This document shows positions 38,905 to 47,427 of a stretch of DNA of 64,000 bases, piece after piece. This DNA comes from CAWCWN01 sp963799245 (lineage in GTDB: Bacteria; Chloroflexota; Ktedonobacteria; Ktedonobacterales; Ktedonobacteraceae). The notes under the pieces were generated by a model. The model worked only from the letters and a program-made list of their open reading frames with translations, made no database searches and was not told the origin of the DNA. The number at the start of each line of letters is the position of its first letter. Position 1 is the first letter of the stretch. The stretch covers positions 434,001 through 498,000 of the forward strand of contig CAWCWN010000004.1 of NCBI GenBank assembly GCA_963799245.1. Direction: 5' to 3'. A program made the translations under genes and the position numbers.

Positions 38905-38992
38905 CATCCATTTACAGATAGCCTATTTGACAAAGATTCCTACGCGATCAAACGCCGTTTATGCCAACAGATAGCCGATGTAGCCAGTACAA
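38886..38992 (+). repeat. Divergent long copy of the GGCTAC hairpin family
   Basis: Left end TGTGCTGGCTACATG...ATCC (38886 on) and right end CGATGTAGCCAGTAC (about 38975-38989) are imperfect reverse complements, with about 80 bases between. The ends match the family but the interior is longer and not complementary. Confidence 0.55.
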
Positions 38993-39103
38993 GAGGTATT
39001 TCTCAATCCCTTACTCGGAAAAAACAGGGCATTGAGTAGGCCTTTGGAGCTACTTCAGTCACACGTGCATCTCGTTGCGCAACCTGTGGGAGCTACGATA
39101 CCA

Positions 39104-39167
39104 AGTTGACAATACCCTTCCTCCTAATGGCCGAGGCTGGCAAGTGCATTTGAGGTTATTGTCAACT
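39104..39167. repeat. Short element with 13-bp inverted ends
   Basis: AGTTGACAATACC (39104-39116) and GGTTATTGTCAACT (39154-39167) are inverted with one mismatch, 64 bp overall. The left end is also the exact partner of the repeat at 37203-37217. No coding content. Confidence 0.55.
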
Positions 39168-39216
39168 GCACTCTTCACCAGTTGGGAATGATGATCTACC
39201 CACTAACAAGCAGAGA

Positions 39217-39247
39217 GCACCGACCAGCTCCGGCCGGTGTTTTTTTG
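39217..39247 (+). terminator. Probable Rho-independent terminator
   Basis: GCACCGACC, loop AGCTCC, then GGCCGGTG followed by seven or more T. One mismatch in the stem. No intact gene ends immediately upstream, so it may be left over from a gene lost by rearrangement. Confidence 0.55.
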
Positions 39248-39551
39248 TTGTGATAGCAATCGGGGAAACGTAACCAGCAAGAGATATGGATCTGCTATGC
39301 TGTGTATGTCTAAGGGAGACATGGCAGCATATCCTCCTTAGCACCCTCAGCAGCTCCGTGAATTCGATCTACGCTTCCGCGGAGCTGTTCTGTTTGTATG
39401 CTAGTCTATACTGGTACAAACGCTGGTGTATTAGGGATTGCCGCTCCAAGTACACGGGTGTTTAATCAGACTTGGGATGGCCCCTTCAATCTGTTCCAAG
39501 ACTGTGCAAGGGAAGCTGGCCCTTCTGTTTCCACCCAGCTTCTCCTACGCT

Positions 39552-39625
39552 CACGGGCCCGCTGGGTTCTCCCTGGCGGGCTCGTGTTAGCTGGAATTGT
39601 CGAGGCCTCAGTTGCTCCAGCTAAC
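39552..39625 (+). repeat. Pair of adjacent stem-loops of unknown nature
   Basis: Stem 1 pairs CACGGGCCCGC (39552-39562) with GCGGGCTCGTG (39576-39586), including one G-U. Stem 2 pairs GTTAGCTGGA (39586-39595) with TCCAGCTAAC (39616-39625). The region from 38993 to 40016 holds no supported gene; these stems, the terminator, the 39104 element and the hairpin at 39803 are its only clear features. Confidence 0.45.
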
Positions 39626-39802
39626 AGGCCTGGAGCTTCGCACGCTGACATGAGTGGCAACGACTGCTTCCTTTTGGTTTGAACCATTTGTGCCCGTCTT
39701 GAGACTTTTACGAGTAAAGACTCTTTATCTAATGAATTATGACTATGTGATTGAGGAGAACTCCAACCCTCAAGAACCTTAGCAGACGTCACTTTGAAGG
39801 GT

Positions 39803-39864
39803 TGTGCTGGCTACTTCGCTCATCCGCCCTCCTTAGCGAATGGATGAGCGAAGTAGCCAGCACA
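39803..39864 (+). repeat. Perfect 23-bp hairpin of the GGCTACTT repeat family
   Basis: Left arm 39803-39825 (TGTGCTGGCTACTTCGCTC then ATCC) and right arm 39842-39864 are perfect reverse complements around a 16-nt loop (GCCCTCCTTAGCGAAT). Read on the other strand the loop aligns with that of the 44407 copy (TTCGCTAA(G/A)GAG). Confidence 0.88.
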
Positions 39865-40016
39865 GGAGAGCATGATAGTCTATCTCACATACATCAAAGT
39901 CGCTCTATTCTTGTGATCAAAGCAGACTCCAGCAGTTTCTCCTCCTTGACATTTTCATAGGTTTACAGCATAAACTATCGAGGTATTCTCTGCTAGCCAG
40001 AAAGGGGAAGATATTC

Positions 40017-40673
40017 ATGAAGCAGCCTCCGGCACAAGCTACGAGAACAACCAGGCTACTCTTTGGGTTGGTGATTGTAGGCATCATGCTGGCCTTGCTT
40101 CTTGAAGTGATTGTCCAACTATTGCCTCCGCACTACAATCCTCTCAGTCAGTCAGAAAGTGACTTGGCAGTTGGTCCTTATGGTTTCCTGATGGCTATCG
40201 ATTTTGTCATTCGAGGCTTGCTTATTCTCATTTTTGTAGCGGCCTTTATGAGCGTCATACCAAAGGAGGGTCAGTCGCGTAGTGGCCTGATCCTTCTGGG
40301 CGTCTCGGCCATTGGGAAGCTGATCATTGCTTTTGTTCCAACTGATCTCACTTCACCTCCTCAGACGATCCATGGCACGATTCATGCGCTCGTGGCTTTG
40401 GTCTCCTTCTTCTGTGGGGCATTAGGAATACTGCTGCTCGCGCGCTCCCTGCGTCATGTCCCGAATGTGCGTCCCTCTCAGCGCTTTCTGGTAGGACTGG
40501 CAGTTGTGACGCTCGTCTGGTCTGTGATCGTCATTGTCACTATCGTTGTGTCTACACAGATCGGTGTCTGGGGGCTGCTCGAACGCATCCTTGATGGTCT
40601 GTTCTATTTGTGGATATTCATCGTCTCTATCGGCCTTTGGCAATATCCCTCTCTAGATGTTAACCAGAGCTAA
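40017..40673 (+). CDS. DUF998 family integral membrane protein
   Basis: 218 aa with about six hydrophobic helices: LLFGLVIVGIMLALLLEVIV, FLMAIDFVIRGLLILIFVAA, SGLILLGVSAIGKLIIAFVP, IHALVALVSFFCGALGILLL, FLVGLAVVTLVWSVIVIVTI and a final one at ILDGLFYLWIFIVSIGLW. The PHYNPLSQSESDLAVGPYG loop after helix 1 and the PTDL..TIHGTIHALVA segment are typical of DUF998. The molecular role is not established. The ATG follows GAAAGGGGAAG. A 163-bp MITE starts 3 bases after its stop. Confidence 0.82.
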   Translation: MKQPPAQATRTTRLLFGLVIVGIMLALLLEVIVQLLPPHYNPLSQSESDLAVGPYGFLMAIDFVIRGLLILIFVAAFMSVIPKEGQSRSGLILLGVSAIGKLIIAFVPTDLTSPPQTIHGTIHALVALVSFFCGALGILLLARSLRHVPNVRPSQRFLVGLAVVTLVWSVIVIVTIVVSTQIGVWGLLERILDGLFYLWIFIVSIGLWQYPSLDVNQS

Positions 40674-40675
40674 AG

Positions 40676-40838
40676 GGTAGTGTTGCAAAAAAATTTAAGC
40701 TCATCAGAAACAAGCATATCCTTAGATTTTTAAGGGTGAAACGCGTAGAAAGGGTTCTTCTTTTCTTTTACAAAATTTACTCACGCCCGTTATTACACTC
40801 ACCATTTTGATGAGCTTAAAATTTTTTGCAACACTACC
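40676..40838. repeat. 163-bp MITE with 31-bp terminal inverted repeats
   Basis: Ends 40676-40706 and 40808-40838 (GGTAGTGTTGC, a run of A, then TTTAAGCTCATCA) are reverse complements with one mismatch. There is no transposase inside. It separates the DUF998 gene from an integrase-like transposase and has cut that transposase just after GIDTD. A solitary end of the same kind lies at 47367. The outermost GTGTTGCAAAA also resembles the IS6-type end at 29513. Confidence 0.82.
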
Positions 40839-41590
40839 GTCAGTATCAATCCCCAGGATCGGAAAAGGGAAGAGCGTGCGTGAGCGTTGGATGGCTGTCA
40901 GAACCGCCTCCTGACTGCGGTACAAGAGGGGCAGACATTCCGTCCATCCGGTTGCTACATCGGTGAGCGTCAGCGTGTACAGGTAGCCACCCTCAATGTC
41001 GGTGCCACAATGGGCCACCAGATCCGCTTCCAGAAAGCCGGGTCGGGTCTCCTTCCACTCCTCGAATGTACGGATCGGAATCTGCTGCTTCAGGAGCGTT
41101 CCCACTCCGTGGTGGAGAGGCCGTGCTGACCCACCCTTCTCTGGGAACGCAGGAGGCGATCCGCTGTAGCAGCGCTCATGGAAAGGAGTTGGCTTCGACA
41201 TTCCTCGGTGAGGAGGAGGTGCTCATGCCGCTCCAGCGCCTCTATCGAGGGAGGAAGAAAAGGGATAAGGCGTTTGGCGCAAATGCGGTTTGCGGCGTTC
41301 CAGACCAGGAACAGCGCGTGTTGGACGTCTGGCCCGTAATGGCTCGAACGCCTGTACCCAGGAGCGTGCAGCACATCCTCCGCATGGTTGAGCAGCCACA
41401 TCCCTGAGCCTCGATGATAGCCCGTGGCCTGGGCAAAGGTATCCAGCAGCACGCGTTTCTGGGCAGACGAGGCCGCGCGATACTGCGGGGCGAACTACTT
41501 GAGCAACGTACGTCTGCTTTGAAGATTCACTCCTTCTCCCACGTTTGCCTCCCCTGAAATAGTCCGACGCAAAACGGTTCTGCCAAAGCG
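40839..41590 (-). pseudogene. Integrase-core (rve/DDE) transposase remnant
   Basis: Fragments in shifting frames on the minus strand. At 41597-41090 is YGPDVQHALFLVWNAANRIC and ICAKRLIPFLPPSIEALERH, an N-terminal region of IS481/ISNCY-like integrases. At 41201-40839 is RTFEEWKETRPGFLEADLVA, with the first Asp in EADLVAHCG, then YTLTLTDVATGWTECLPLLY and FPILGIDTD with the second Asp. The C-terminal third, with the catalytic Glu, is missing where the MITE begins. Two or more frameshifts precede the truncation. Confidence 0.7.
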
Positions 41591-41863
41591 ACAGCAACGC
41601 CCGCCAATTGCCTCATGAAAAATCTGCCTCAGTGAACGCATGATAGCAAGCTCCGTTCAATTTGCAAAGGAACATGAGCCAAGAGGTGATCTTGTTGCAG
41701 AGGTAGAAACCACTTCGATGGTAGATGGTTTGGTGAAGAGGTCAAAGGCAGATTTTTCGTGAGGCAATGCGGGATAAACTGAATTATCCACGACCAATTG
41801 GGGCTGTACCAATAAGCTTCTTTCGGCAGGCATTACCATTTTCTGATGCCAGATGCCTTTGAG

Positions 41864-42301
41864 CTACAGAACACTCTTTAACCATGCATCTACTGCTTCT
41901 TTAAGCCGATCGTCTTTCCAGCGATACCACGTTTGCACCCATTCATCATCAATGGCATGTAAAACATCTTTAAATCGTCTAAACGCGCCTTTGCCCATTA
42001 ATGCAATGGATAATTTTTCGGCAATGTATTCGTCTTTGGGTGTGGCGATTTCGTCGACAAAATCGACCATCCACTGGTAAGCTTCATGGGAGGGGATGCG
42101 CTCAACGGCAACATAGTCGTTGCTCTCGTCGATTTCTGTCAACAGTTGTTCGTCCTCGTTAGAAAAGCCAACATATTCTGAAAAGAAGAGCACTTTGCCT
42201 GTGATCAGATTCAAAAAATACTTGTTCGCAAGGTCCGAGTCTTCCATCGCAGTTTCAAGCATGTCCATGTCGATGGGTTTTCCGTTTGGAAGTGTGGCCA
42301 T
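41864..42301 (-). CDS. UPF0158 family protein
   Basis: 145 aa from the ATG at 42301, with AAGGAG nine bases upstream; the frame extends upstream to 42577 but those residues are antisense to the SWIM gene. Recognisable UPF0158 pattern: MDMLETAMEDSD at the N-terminus, a beta segment with GKVLFFSEY, the acidic stretch YVAVERIPSHEAYQWMVDFV and a C-terminal FRRFKDVL..WYRWKDDRLKE. The function of the family is not established; members are cytoplasmic. It follows the SWIM-domain gene after 37 bp on the same strand, so the two probably form an operon. Confidence 0.82.
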   Translation of the reverse strand: MATLPNGKPIDMDMLETAMEDSDLANKYFLNLITGKVLFFSEYVGFSNEDEQLLTEIDESNDYVAVERIPSHEAYQWMVDFVDEIATPKDEYIAEKLSIALMGKGAFRRFKDVLHAIDDEWVQTWYRWKDDRLKEAVDAWLKSVL

Positions 42302-42338
42302 GTGATACATCTCCTTCTCTTGTTCTTTCCTTATCGGC

Positions 42339-44135
42339 TTACTTAATCTCCTTAAGAAGGGGAACCAGTTTGTACTTGCGCCCGTGCAATTGCAGGAGTC
42401 CGTTGAGATACGCCTCCCACTCGTCATTGCGGTTGAGCGTTTGATAGGCTCGGTGTGCTTTGGAGAGCCAGTTGGCGGCTGCGTCATAGTATTGTGCCTT
42501 GCCAGCATCCATGATTGATTCCGCTTGCTTTTTGCTGGCCTGGATTGCCCATTCGGGACGCTCTTTGATGGCCACATCTACCACTTGCGCGATTGAGGTA
42601 TGACCGGCGTAGGACCCAAGAGCGGCAATGGCGTCGTCGATCAAATCCTCGTGCAGAAACACGTCGATTTTTCCCTGCGTCTCGTAGTTCTGTGAGGTGC
42701 GGGCATACTCCAGCAAGGCTGTTTTACGCGTGGCCCACTGCTCTTCGGCTAGTCTGGCTGCATGGCGGTAGTTCTCCAGGCTGATTTGTGCAAAAAATGC
42801 CTGTTCCGCTGCCCTGAGCGCCAAGTCGTGCTGGCTCATCGCCTCAGCCTGATCACGTAACCACACAGCCAGTTCGGCTTTGCGTCCTTCCAGCGTCAGA
42901 CCATGTTCGGCCAGACGCAAGCTTTGCTCGCGCTCCCCATGTTCACACAGCGCTCGAACTACCGTCAGCGTAGCCCCAGGCGTGGTCAATTGTTGGAGTC
43001 CTTCGTCAAAAGCCTCCTGGGCCCGATTCAAACGGATGAGCATGGTGAGATACGCCTCGGCTTGTCCCTCGGCTTTTGCCAGCAAGAGATACTCCTGAAA
43101 ACGTTCCTGTCGTTCCAGAATCGCGAGCCGAATCTGAGCAAGATCATTTGCGTAACCAGGCTTTTGACCTCCCCAGGCTCCCCGCTCGGTGATCTTGCCT
43201 TGTAAGACCTGCTGAAGCGGTCTATAGTCCCAGCCCTGCTTAGCTGCCGTGGCAGCGATATCGAAAGCGTCATCGATACCGTAGTCGCTCACATTTTCTT
43301 GCCAAGTGGTTAACTTATCAGCCCAGGCTTCGCGCTCTTTCTTGGAGAGTTCTATACTGAGAAGGACTTCCGCCCAAAGTTGTCCCAGTTGGCTAAACAA
43401 CTCGCCAGCATAGCCATCCGAGTCGTCCAGATTTTCCCATTCGTCGACGTATTCTTCAGTGACCGCTTCGAGTGCAGCTAACGCGCCATATCCATCCCCG
43501 ACCTCAAGCAATTGCATGGCTTGATCGGCGAGCTTCTCCACCTCATCGACCACCGAGCTCACGTAATAGTAGGCTTGAGAGGATTGCATGCGATCCAGAC
43601 TATGGATGGCAGAACGAACCCCACGGCGCAGGGCTTTGGTATCCACGTTTGCATGTTGCGGCTGAGCCGGAGCGGTTGAAGCTGGTGTCGCCTGGGCTTG
43701 GGGAACTGCGGGCTGTTGAGGAGTTTGTTCTTTGTCCAGAGCCTCTGCCAAATGCGGAATGTATCCGGCCAGTTTGATCACAAGCGCCTGCAATTGCTCA
43801 CGGTTGAAGGGTTGCAACAACGTTTCCAGAGCTGGACGTTGCGTAACCGTGTTGGGTTGATACAGAAGAACCAGGCATGCCGCGACCGTGTGTTTGCACC
43901 AGCCTCCCCAGACATTCTGGCAGGTACAGGTCGCAGTGATCGAGCCATCGGACTCAAAGGTACAGCACACAAACGCCGGAACTGGCCCGTCCGTTTGCAC
44001 TTCTGCCAGGAGCCTTGTGCCATACAGGACCGGAGCAAGTACGGCACCCTGCTGGTAACAGCCGCGACCGTGCTGGAAGGTTTCAGCGGAGGCATAGCGT
44101 AAAAGAGTCGCTTCGGTAAGAGAGGGTACAGACAT
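42339..44135 (-). CDS. SWIM zinc-finger protein with long helical repeat region
   Basis: 598 aa from the ATG at 44135 (AGGGG upstream); an upstream extension to 44225 lacks conservation. The SWIM motif CTCQNVWGGWCKHTVA (CxCx8CxH) lies near residue 70-85 after the strand FVCCTFESDGSITAT. A Gln/Ala/Pro linker follows, then about 400 residues of TPR-like helices (LNRAQEAFDEGLQQL, AYLTMLIRLNRAQEAFDEGL, AAEQAFFAQISLENYRHAAR). SWIM domains bind DNA or proteins, often together with SWI2/SNF2 helicases; none is present here. Coupled downstream to the UPF0158 gene. The role is unknown. Confidence 0.85.
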   Translation of the reverse strand: MSVPSLTEATLLRYASAETFQHGRGCYQQGAVLAPVLYGTRLLAEVQTDGPVPAFVCCTFESDGSITATCTCQNVWGGWCKHTVAACLVLLYQPNTVTQRPALETLLQPFNREQLQALVIKLAGYIPHLAEALDKEQTPQQPAVPQAQATPASTAPAQPQHANVDTKALRRGVRSAIHSLDRMQSSQAYYYVSSVVDEVEKLADQAMQLLEVGDGYGALAALEAVTEEYVDEWENLDDSDGYAGELFSQLGQLWAEVLLSIELSKKEREAWADKLTTWQENVSDYGIDDAFDIAATAAKQGWDYRPLQQVLQGKITERGAWGGQKPGYANDLAQIRLAILERQERFQEYLLLAKAEGQAEAYLTMLIRLNRAQEAFDEGLQQLTTPGATLTVVRALCEHGEREQSLRLAEHGLTLEGRKAELAVWLRDQAEAMSQHDLALRAAEQAFFAQISLENYRHAARLAEEQWATRKTALLEYARTSQNYETQGKIDVFLHEDLIDDAIAALGSYAGHTSIAQVVDVAIKERPEWAIQASKKQAESIMDAGKAQYYDAAANWLSKAHRAYQTLNRNDEWEAYLNGLLQLHGRKYKLVPLLKEIK

Positions 44136-44237
44136 GACGTTTCCCCTTTGAGAAAAATGTCTAGCAATACTTGTTCGCTTGGTAAAAAACATCCGTACTA
44201 TAGCAGACAGCAACGTGGTTGGCAACCTGCCTCTCTA

Positions 44238-44406
44238 CATAGAGTGTATGAAATAGTTGTGATGGCTCAAGCAACCAAGTGGAAACGAGGTTTCCAAAAC
44301 CCATCAAAGGTGCCGTTGAGCCGAGCGGTGCGCAAAGCAAGCAGAGCATCGAGACCAGCAGGAGTCCATCGCATCCCAGAACGTTTCAACCTCGTACTCA
44401 CCACGG
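44238..44406 (-). pseudogene. 3' remnant of an ISKra4-type element
   Basis: Begins with GTGTATGAAATAGTTGT, a degenerate version of the ISKra4 terminal repeat at 30450. It then encodes on the minus strand the last 45 residues of the transposase (VSTRLKRSGMRWTPAGLDAL), which match the end of the intact copy. The remnant ends abruptly at 44406 where the hairpin repeat begins. Confidence 0.8.
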
Positions 44407-44467
44407 TGTCCTGGCTACTTCCCTCATCCGTTCGCTAAAGAGCACGGAGAGGGAAGTAGCCAGGACA
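44407..44467 (+). repeat. 19-bp hairpin of the GGCTACTT repeat family
   Basis: TGTCCTGGCTACTTCCCTC (44407-44425) pairs perfectly with GAGGGAAGTAGCCAGGACA (44449-44467) around a 23-nt loop. Relative to the 39803 copy, positions 4-5 and the inner stem differ on the left arm and carry exactly compensating changes on the right arm. Confidence 0.88.
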
Positions 44468-44729
44468 ACAATGCGGGTGTGCTATACTACCCTCAGAAGA
44501 ACAATATTTTGTATTCACCATTTCGAGCCATATTTATCAGCTTGTTATACTTTAATATACTCCTATTGATGTTACATGATTGATTACAGTATATAGATTG
44601 ACAAACTGCGGCGTCCAATAGTCTTGAGGCATGCACGAGCAAGAGGGCTTCTCTCAATCTGAAGCCAGTACCAGCTTCGTCACGCTATGCGCGTACCAGA
44701 GGGCTCGACCTTTCTGATCGCTGCGATAA

Positions 44730-44865
44730 CGGTAGTTTGTTAACTTGGGACAAGGCGCTTCCTTGCTGTTCTGCCGAAAGCTGGTCCTGTCTGGCTTCTT
44801 CGGATCCCATTAATAGAGCTCGATTGCTATCGATTGAGGAAAAATCCGGAGTCAACAAACTACCG
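44730..44865. repeat. 136-bp MITE with IS701-like ends and ATAA target duplication
   Basis: CGGTAGTTTGTTAAC at 44730 and GTCAACAAACTACCG ending 44865 are inverted ends matching those of the IS701-like element at 27733-29281. ATAA immediately precedes and follows it, a 4-bp target duplication. The interior has no coding capacity. The gene-free stretch 44468-45058 around it also contains the kinase gene promoter region. Confidence 0.82.
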
Positions 44866-45058
44866 ATAAGCTCTTGTGGCCAGGCGTGCTTTTGTGACCT
44901 GCTTCACTTTCTACCTGGGGAAGCAATTACAGCATAATCAATTCGTTGAGTGTATACTGTTCCAGTAGCAATATTCTGTTTTCTGCCTGCGAGCCGTCCT
45001 TCGTCAGCCATGCACAACGGCTGAGCGAAGATTCTCTTGAGGAGGGAAAAACCTAAGC

Positions 45059-47287
45059 ATGAGTTCACAACAAGGTTGGCAACACCTGGGAAAATACGAA
45101 CTGCAAGAGCGCCTGGGACATGGTGGCATGGCCGAAGTGTGGAAAGCCTTTGACACCGAATTACATCGCTACGTTGCCATTAAGGTCCTGCACGCGGATT
45201 TGCAAGCAGATCCCCAATTCATCACGCGTTTCACCCGTGAGGCGCGCGCTGTTGCTGCCCTGCATCATCCGAATATCATTCAGATCTACGACTTTCAGAC
45301 GACGCATACTCCCGCATCGAATGTCCCTCTCGCCTACATGGTCATGGAGTATATCGAAGGACAGACACTTGCTCGTTACATTGGCAATACTTCGCGAGCT
45401 GGCAAATTTCCTCCTCCACCTGACATCGTGCATCTCTTTACGTCCATCAGTAAGGCGATTGATTATGCGCATCAGCAGGGCATGATTCACCGAGATATCA
45501 AGCCAGCCAACATCCTGCTGGATCAACGCCATACGGACGTGAATCCCATGGGAGAACCGGTGCTAACCGACTTTGGCATTGCCAAGTTACTGGGTGCTAC
45601 CTCTGGCACGAGGAGTGGCATCTGGTCAGGCACTCCCCTGTACATGTCCCCTGAACAGGTCAAAGGCCATTCTGGCAACGAATTGTGCGATATCTACTCG
45701 CTGGGCGTCATTCTATACGAGATATGTGCAGGAGTTCCGCCTTTTTGGGGAGAGGAGATGAGCCCGGAGGCCATTATGATGCAGCACATGATTTCCATGC
45801 CGACTCCACCTACGCGCATTAATCCCGCTATCTCACCGGCTCTCGAGACGGTGATCCTCCGTGCTCTGGCGAAAGATCCCATCGCCCGCTTCAGTAGCGC
45901 CGCTGCTCTGACCATAGCCGCGGCCGAAGCGTTGCATGTGCCCATCCCTGCGGACCTGCGACCACCAGCTTTTCCGTTCGATTCTATTGGACCAACCTAC
46001 GTGAATCCCCAGCCACCTCTGGTATCACCTATAACCGCGCCCGGCGCCCTGTCATCCCCACCCGTTGCGCCGGTGACGGGTTCTGTGCTACAAACTCCGC
46101 CCGGCGCCCTGACGACTCTCCAGTCCACTACGCCTCCTCAGAGAGGGTCACGTCCCCCTGCGCCACCGCCTGAAGGACCACCACCGGCATTGTCCCACCC
46201 ACCACCACGGCGTAGCAAAACCCTGCGCACTGTACTACTTGCTATGCTCGTGTTGCTTGTCGTTGTAGGAGGGACGATTGGGGCAGTGTTTGCTTTGAAA
46301 CCGACTCAACAGGTGAGCGGGCAGGTGGCCTTCTTCGATAACCCGAATAGCCCTCAAGGTGCAACTGATGCGCTGGAAATAGCCACTCAAGGTTTGAGCA
46401 CACCTCCCTCGGGCTCTCACTATGATACATGGTTGATCAATGATCAAAGCGAACAAGTCACAGCGCTAGGAACGCTAGTAGCTAACGGGCAAGGTCAAGA
46501 TGCGCTAAACTACAGCAGGTCTCTAACGATCGGGCAGACACCCGTCAACCTGGTGGGTGCGGGAAATAGGATTGAGATCACACTGGAGCGGGGGCCGGTG
46601 AATGTACCCACAGGCAAAGTGATCCTTTCGGCAGCGTTCCCGCCGTTGGCCCTTGTGCATATCCGGCACCTGCTCTACAGTTTTCCTACCACGCCAGGCA
46701 AAATTGGCTTGGTCACGGGACTGTTGCACCAGGTCCAATTGCTCAATGCACAGGCCATTCTGCTGCAGAGTTTCGCGAGCAGCGGCAATCAGTTCGGCAT
46801 CCAGTGTCTGGCGCAGAGTATCATCGATATTAGCGAAGGCATCCATGGGGCGCATTACAAGCCGCTCAGCCAATGGTGTAAAACTCATTGTAGCACGCTG
46901 CAGACCGGCGATGGCTTTGGTATCCTGGGCCATGGACCTGCCTACAGTTACGGGTATGACGCAACAGCTGCTGCCCATGCAGTATTGGCTGCCTCCCAAC
47001 CCGACGCCACGGCCAGTATTCGCGCCAATGCCAGAGTAGTGGAAATTTCTACAAACGATGTCAATGGCTGGACGACAACCATAGATCAGGATGCGCAGAA
47101 GTTGCTCGCCAACCCCGCTGATACCTCGAGTGTGCCTGAAATCGTGACGCTGTCCGACCACGCTTATTACGGCGTGCTCGACCCTAATGGGCAAGTGAAT
47201 CCCGCGCCCGGCGTGGCTGGAGCCATTACGGCCAATGTGCATGCGCAATTAATGGCGTCGTTGGTGCTTAGTACACAACCAGCTTGA
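45059..47287 (+). CDS. Membrane-anchored Ser/Thr protein kinase, PknB type, with external domain
   Basis: 742 aa; the ATG at 45059 follows GAGGAGGG. The kinase domain (about 12-280) has the Gly loop GHGGMAEVWKAFD, catalytic Lys in VAIKVL, catalytic loop HRDIKPANILLD, DFG in LTDFGIAKLLG and the SGTPLYMSPEQ activation segment. A Pro-rich juxtamembrane stretch (about 300-385) precedes one transmembrane helix (TVLLAMLVLLVVVGGTIGAV). The last 330 residues would be outside: a beta-rich part (VSGQVAFFDNPNSPQG, VNLVGAGNRIEITLERG) and a helical part (HIRHLLYSFPTTPGKIGLVT). No PASTA repeats. It is a signal receptor with an unclassified sensor and ends at a clear terminator. Confidence 0.92.
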   Translation: MSSQQGWQHLGKYELQERLGHGGMAEVWKAFDTELHRYVAIKVLHADLQADPQFITRFTREARAVAALHHPNIIQIYDFQTTHTPASNVPLAYMVMEYIEGQTLARYIGNTSRAGKFPPPPDIVHLFTSISKAIDYAHQQGMIHRDIKPANILLDQRHTDVNPMGEPVLTDFGIAKLLGATSGTRSGIWSGTPLYMSPEQVKGHSGNELCDIYSLGVILYEICAGVPPFWGEEMSPEAIMMQHMISMPTPPTRINPAISPALETVILRALAKDPIARFSSAAALTIAAAEALHVPIPADLRPPAFPFDSIGPTYVNPQPPLVSPITAPGALSSPPVAPVTGSVLQTPPGALTTLQSTTPPQRGSRPPAPPPEGPPPALSHPPPRRSKTLRTVLLAMLVLLVVVGGTIGAVFALKPTQQVSGQVAFFDNPNSPQGATDALEIATQGLSTPPSGSHYDTWLINDQSEQVTALGTLVANGQGQDALNYSRSLTIGQTPVNLVGAGNRIEITLERGPVNVPTGKVILSAAFPPLALVHIRHLLYSFPTTPGKIGLVTGLLHQVQLLNAQAILLQSFASSGNQFGIQCLAQSIIDISEGIHGAHYKPLSQWCKTHCSTLQTGDGFGILGHGPAYSYGYDATAAAHAVLAASQPDATASIRANARVVEISTNDVNGWTTTIDQDAQKLLANPADTSSVPEIVTLSDHAYYGVLDPNGQVNPAPGVAGAITANVHAQLMASLVLSTQPA

Positions 47288-47309
47288 AAAGGGTCGGGAT
47301 TAAGAAGAT

Positions 47310-47352
47310 GAGCCAGCGCTGGCCGCCACAAACGGTCAGGCCTGGCTCTTTT
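47310..47352 (+). terminator. Rho-independent terminator after the kinase gene
   Basis: GAGCCAG (47310-47316) pairs with CTGGCTC (47342-47348), with an inner GGCC/GGCC extension, followed by TTTT. It lies 23 bp after the kinase stop. Confidence 0.75.
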
Positions 47353-47427
47353 GGAGTATCCTGTGCGGTAGTGTTGCAAATAAAAAGCTGATCTGCTACA
47401 GTTGAGAGAAAAGAACAAAAGAGGGGT

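Noticed and set aside
46523..47248. 241-codon minus-strand ORF
   Set aside because: Antisense to the extracellular part of the Ser/Thr kinase; the kinase frame is clearly the real one.
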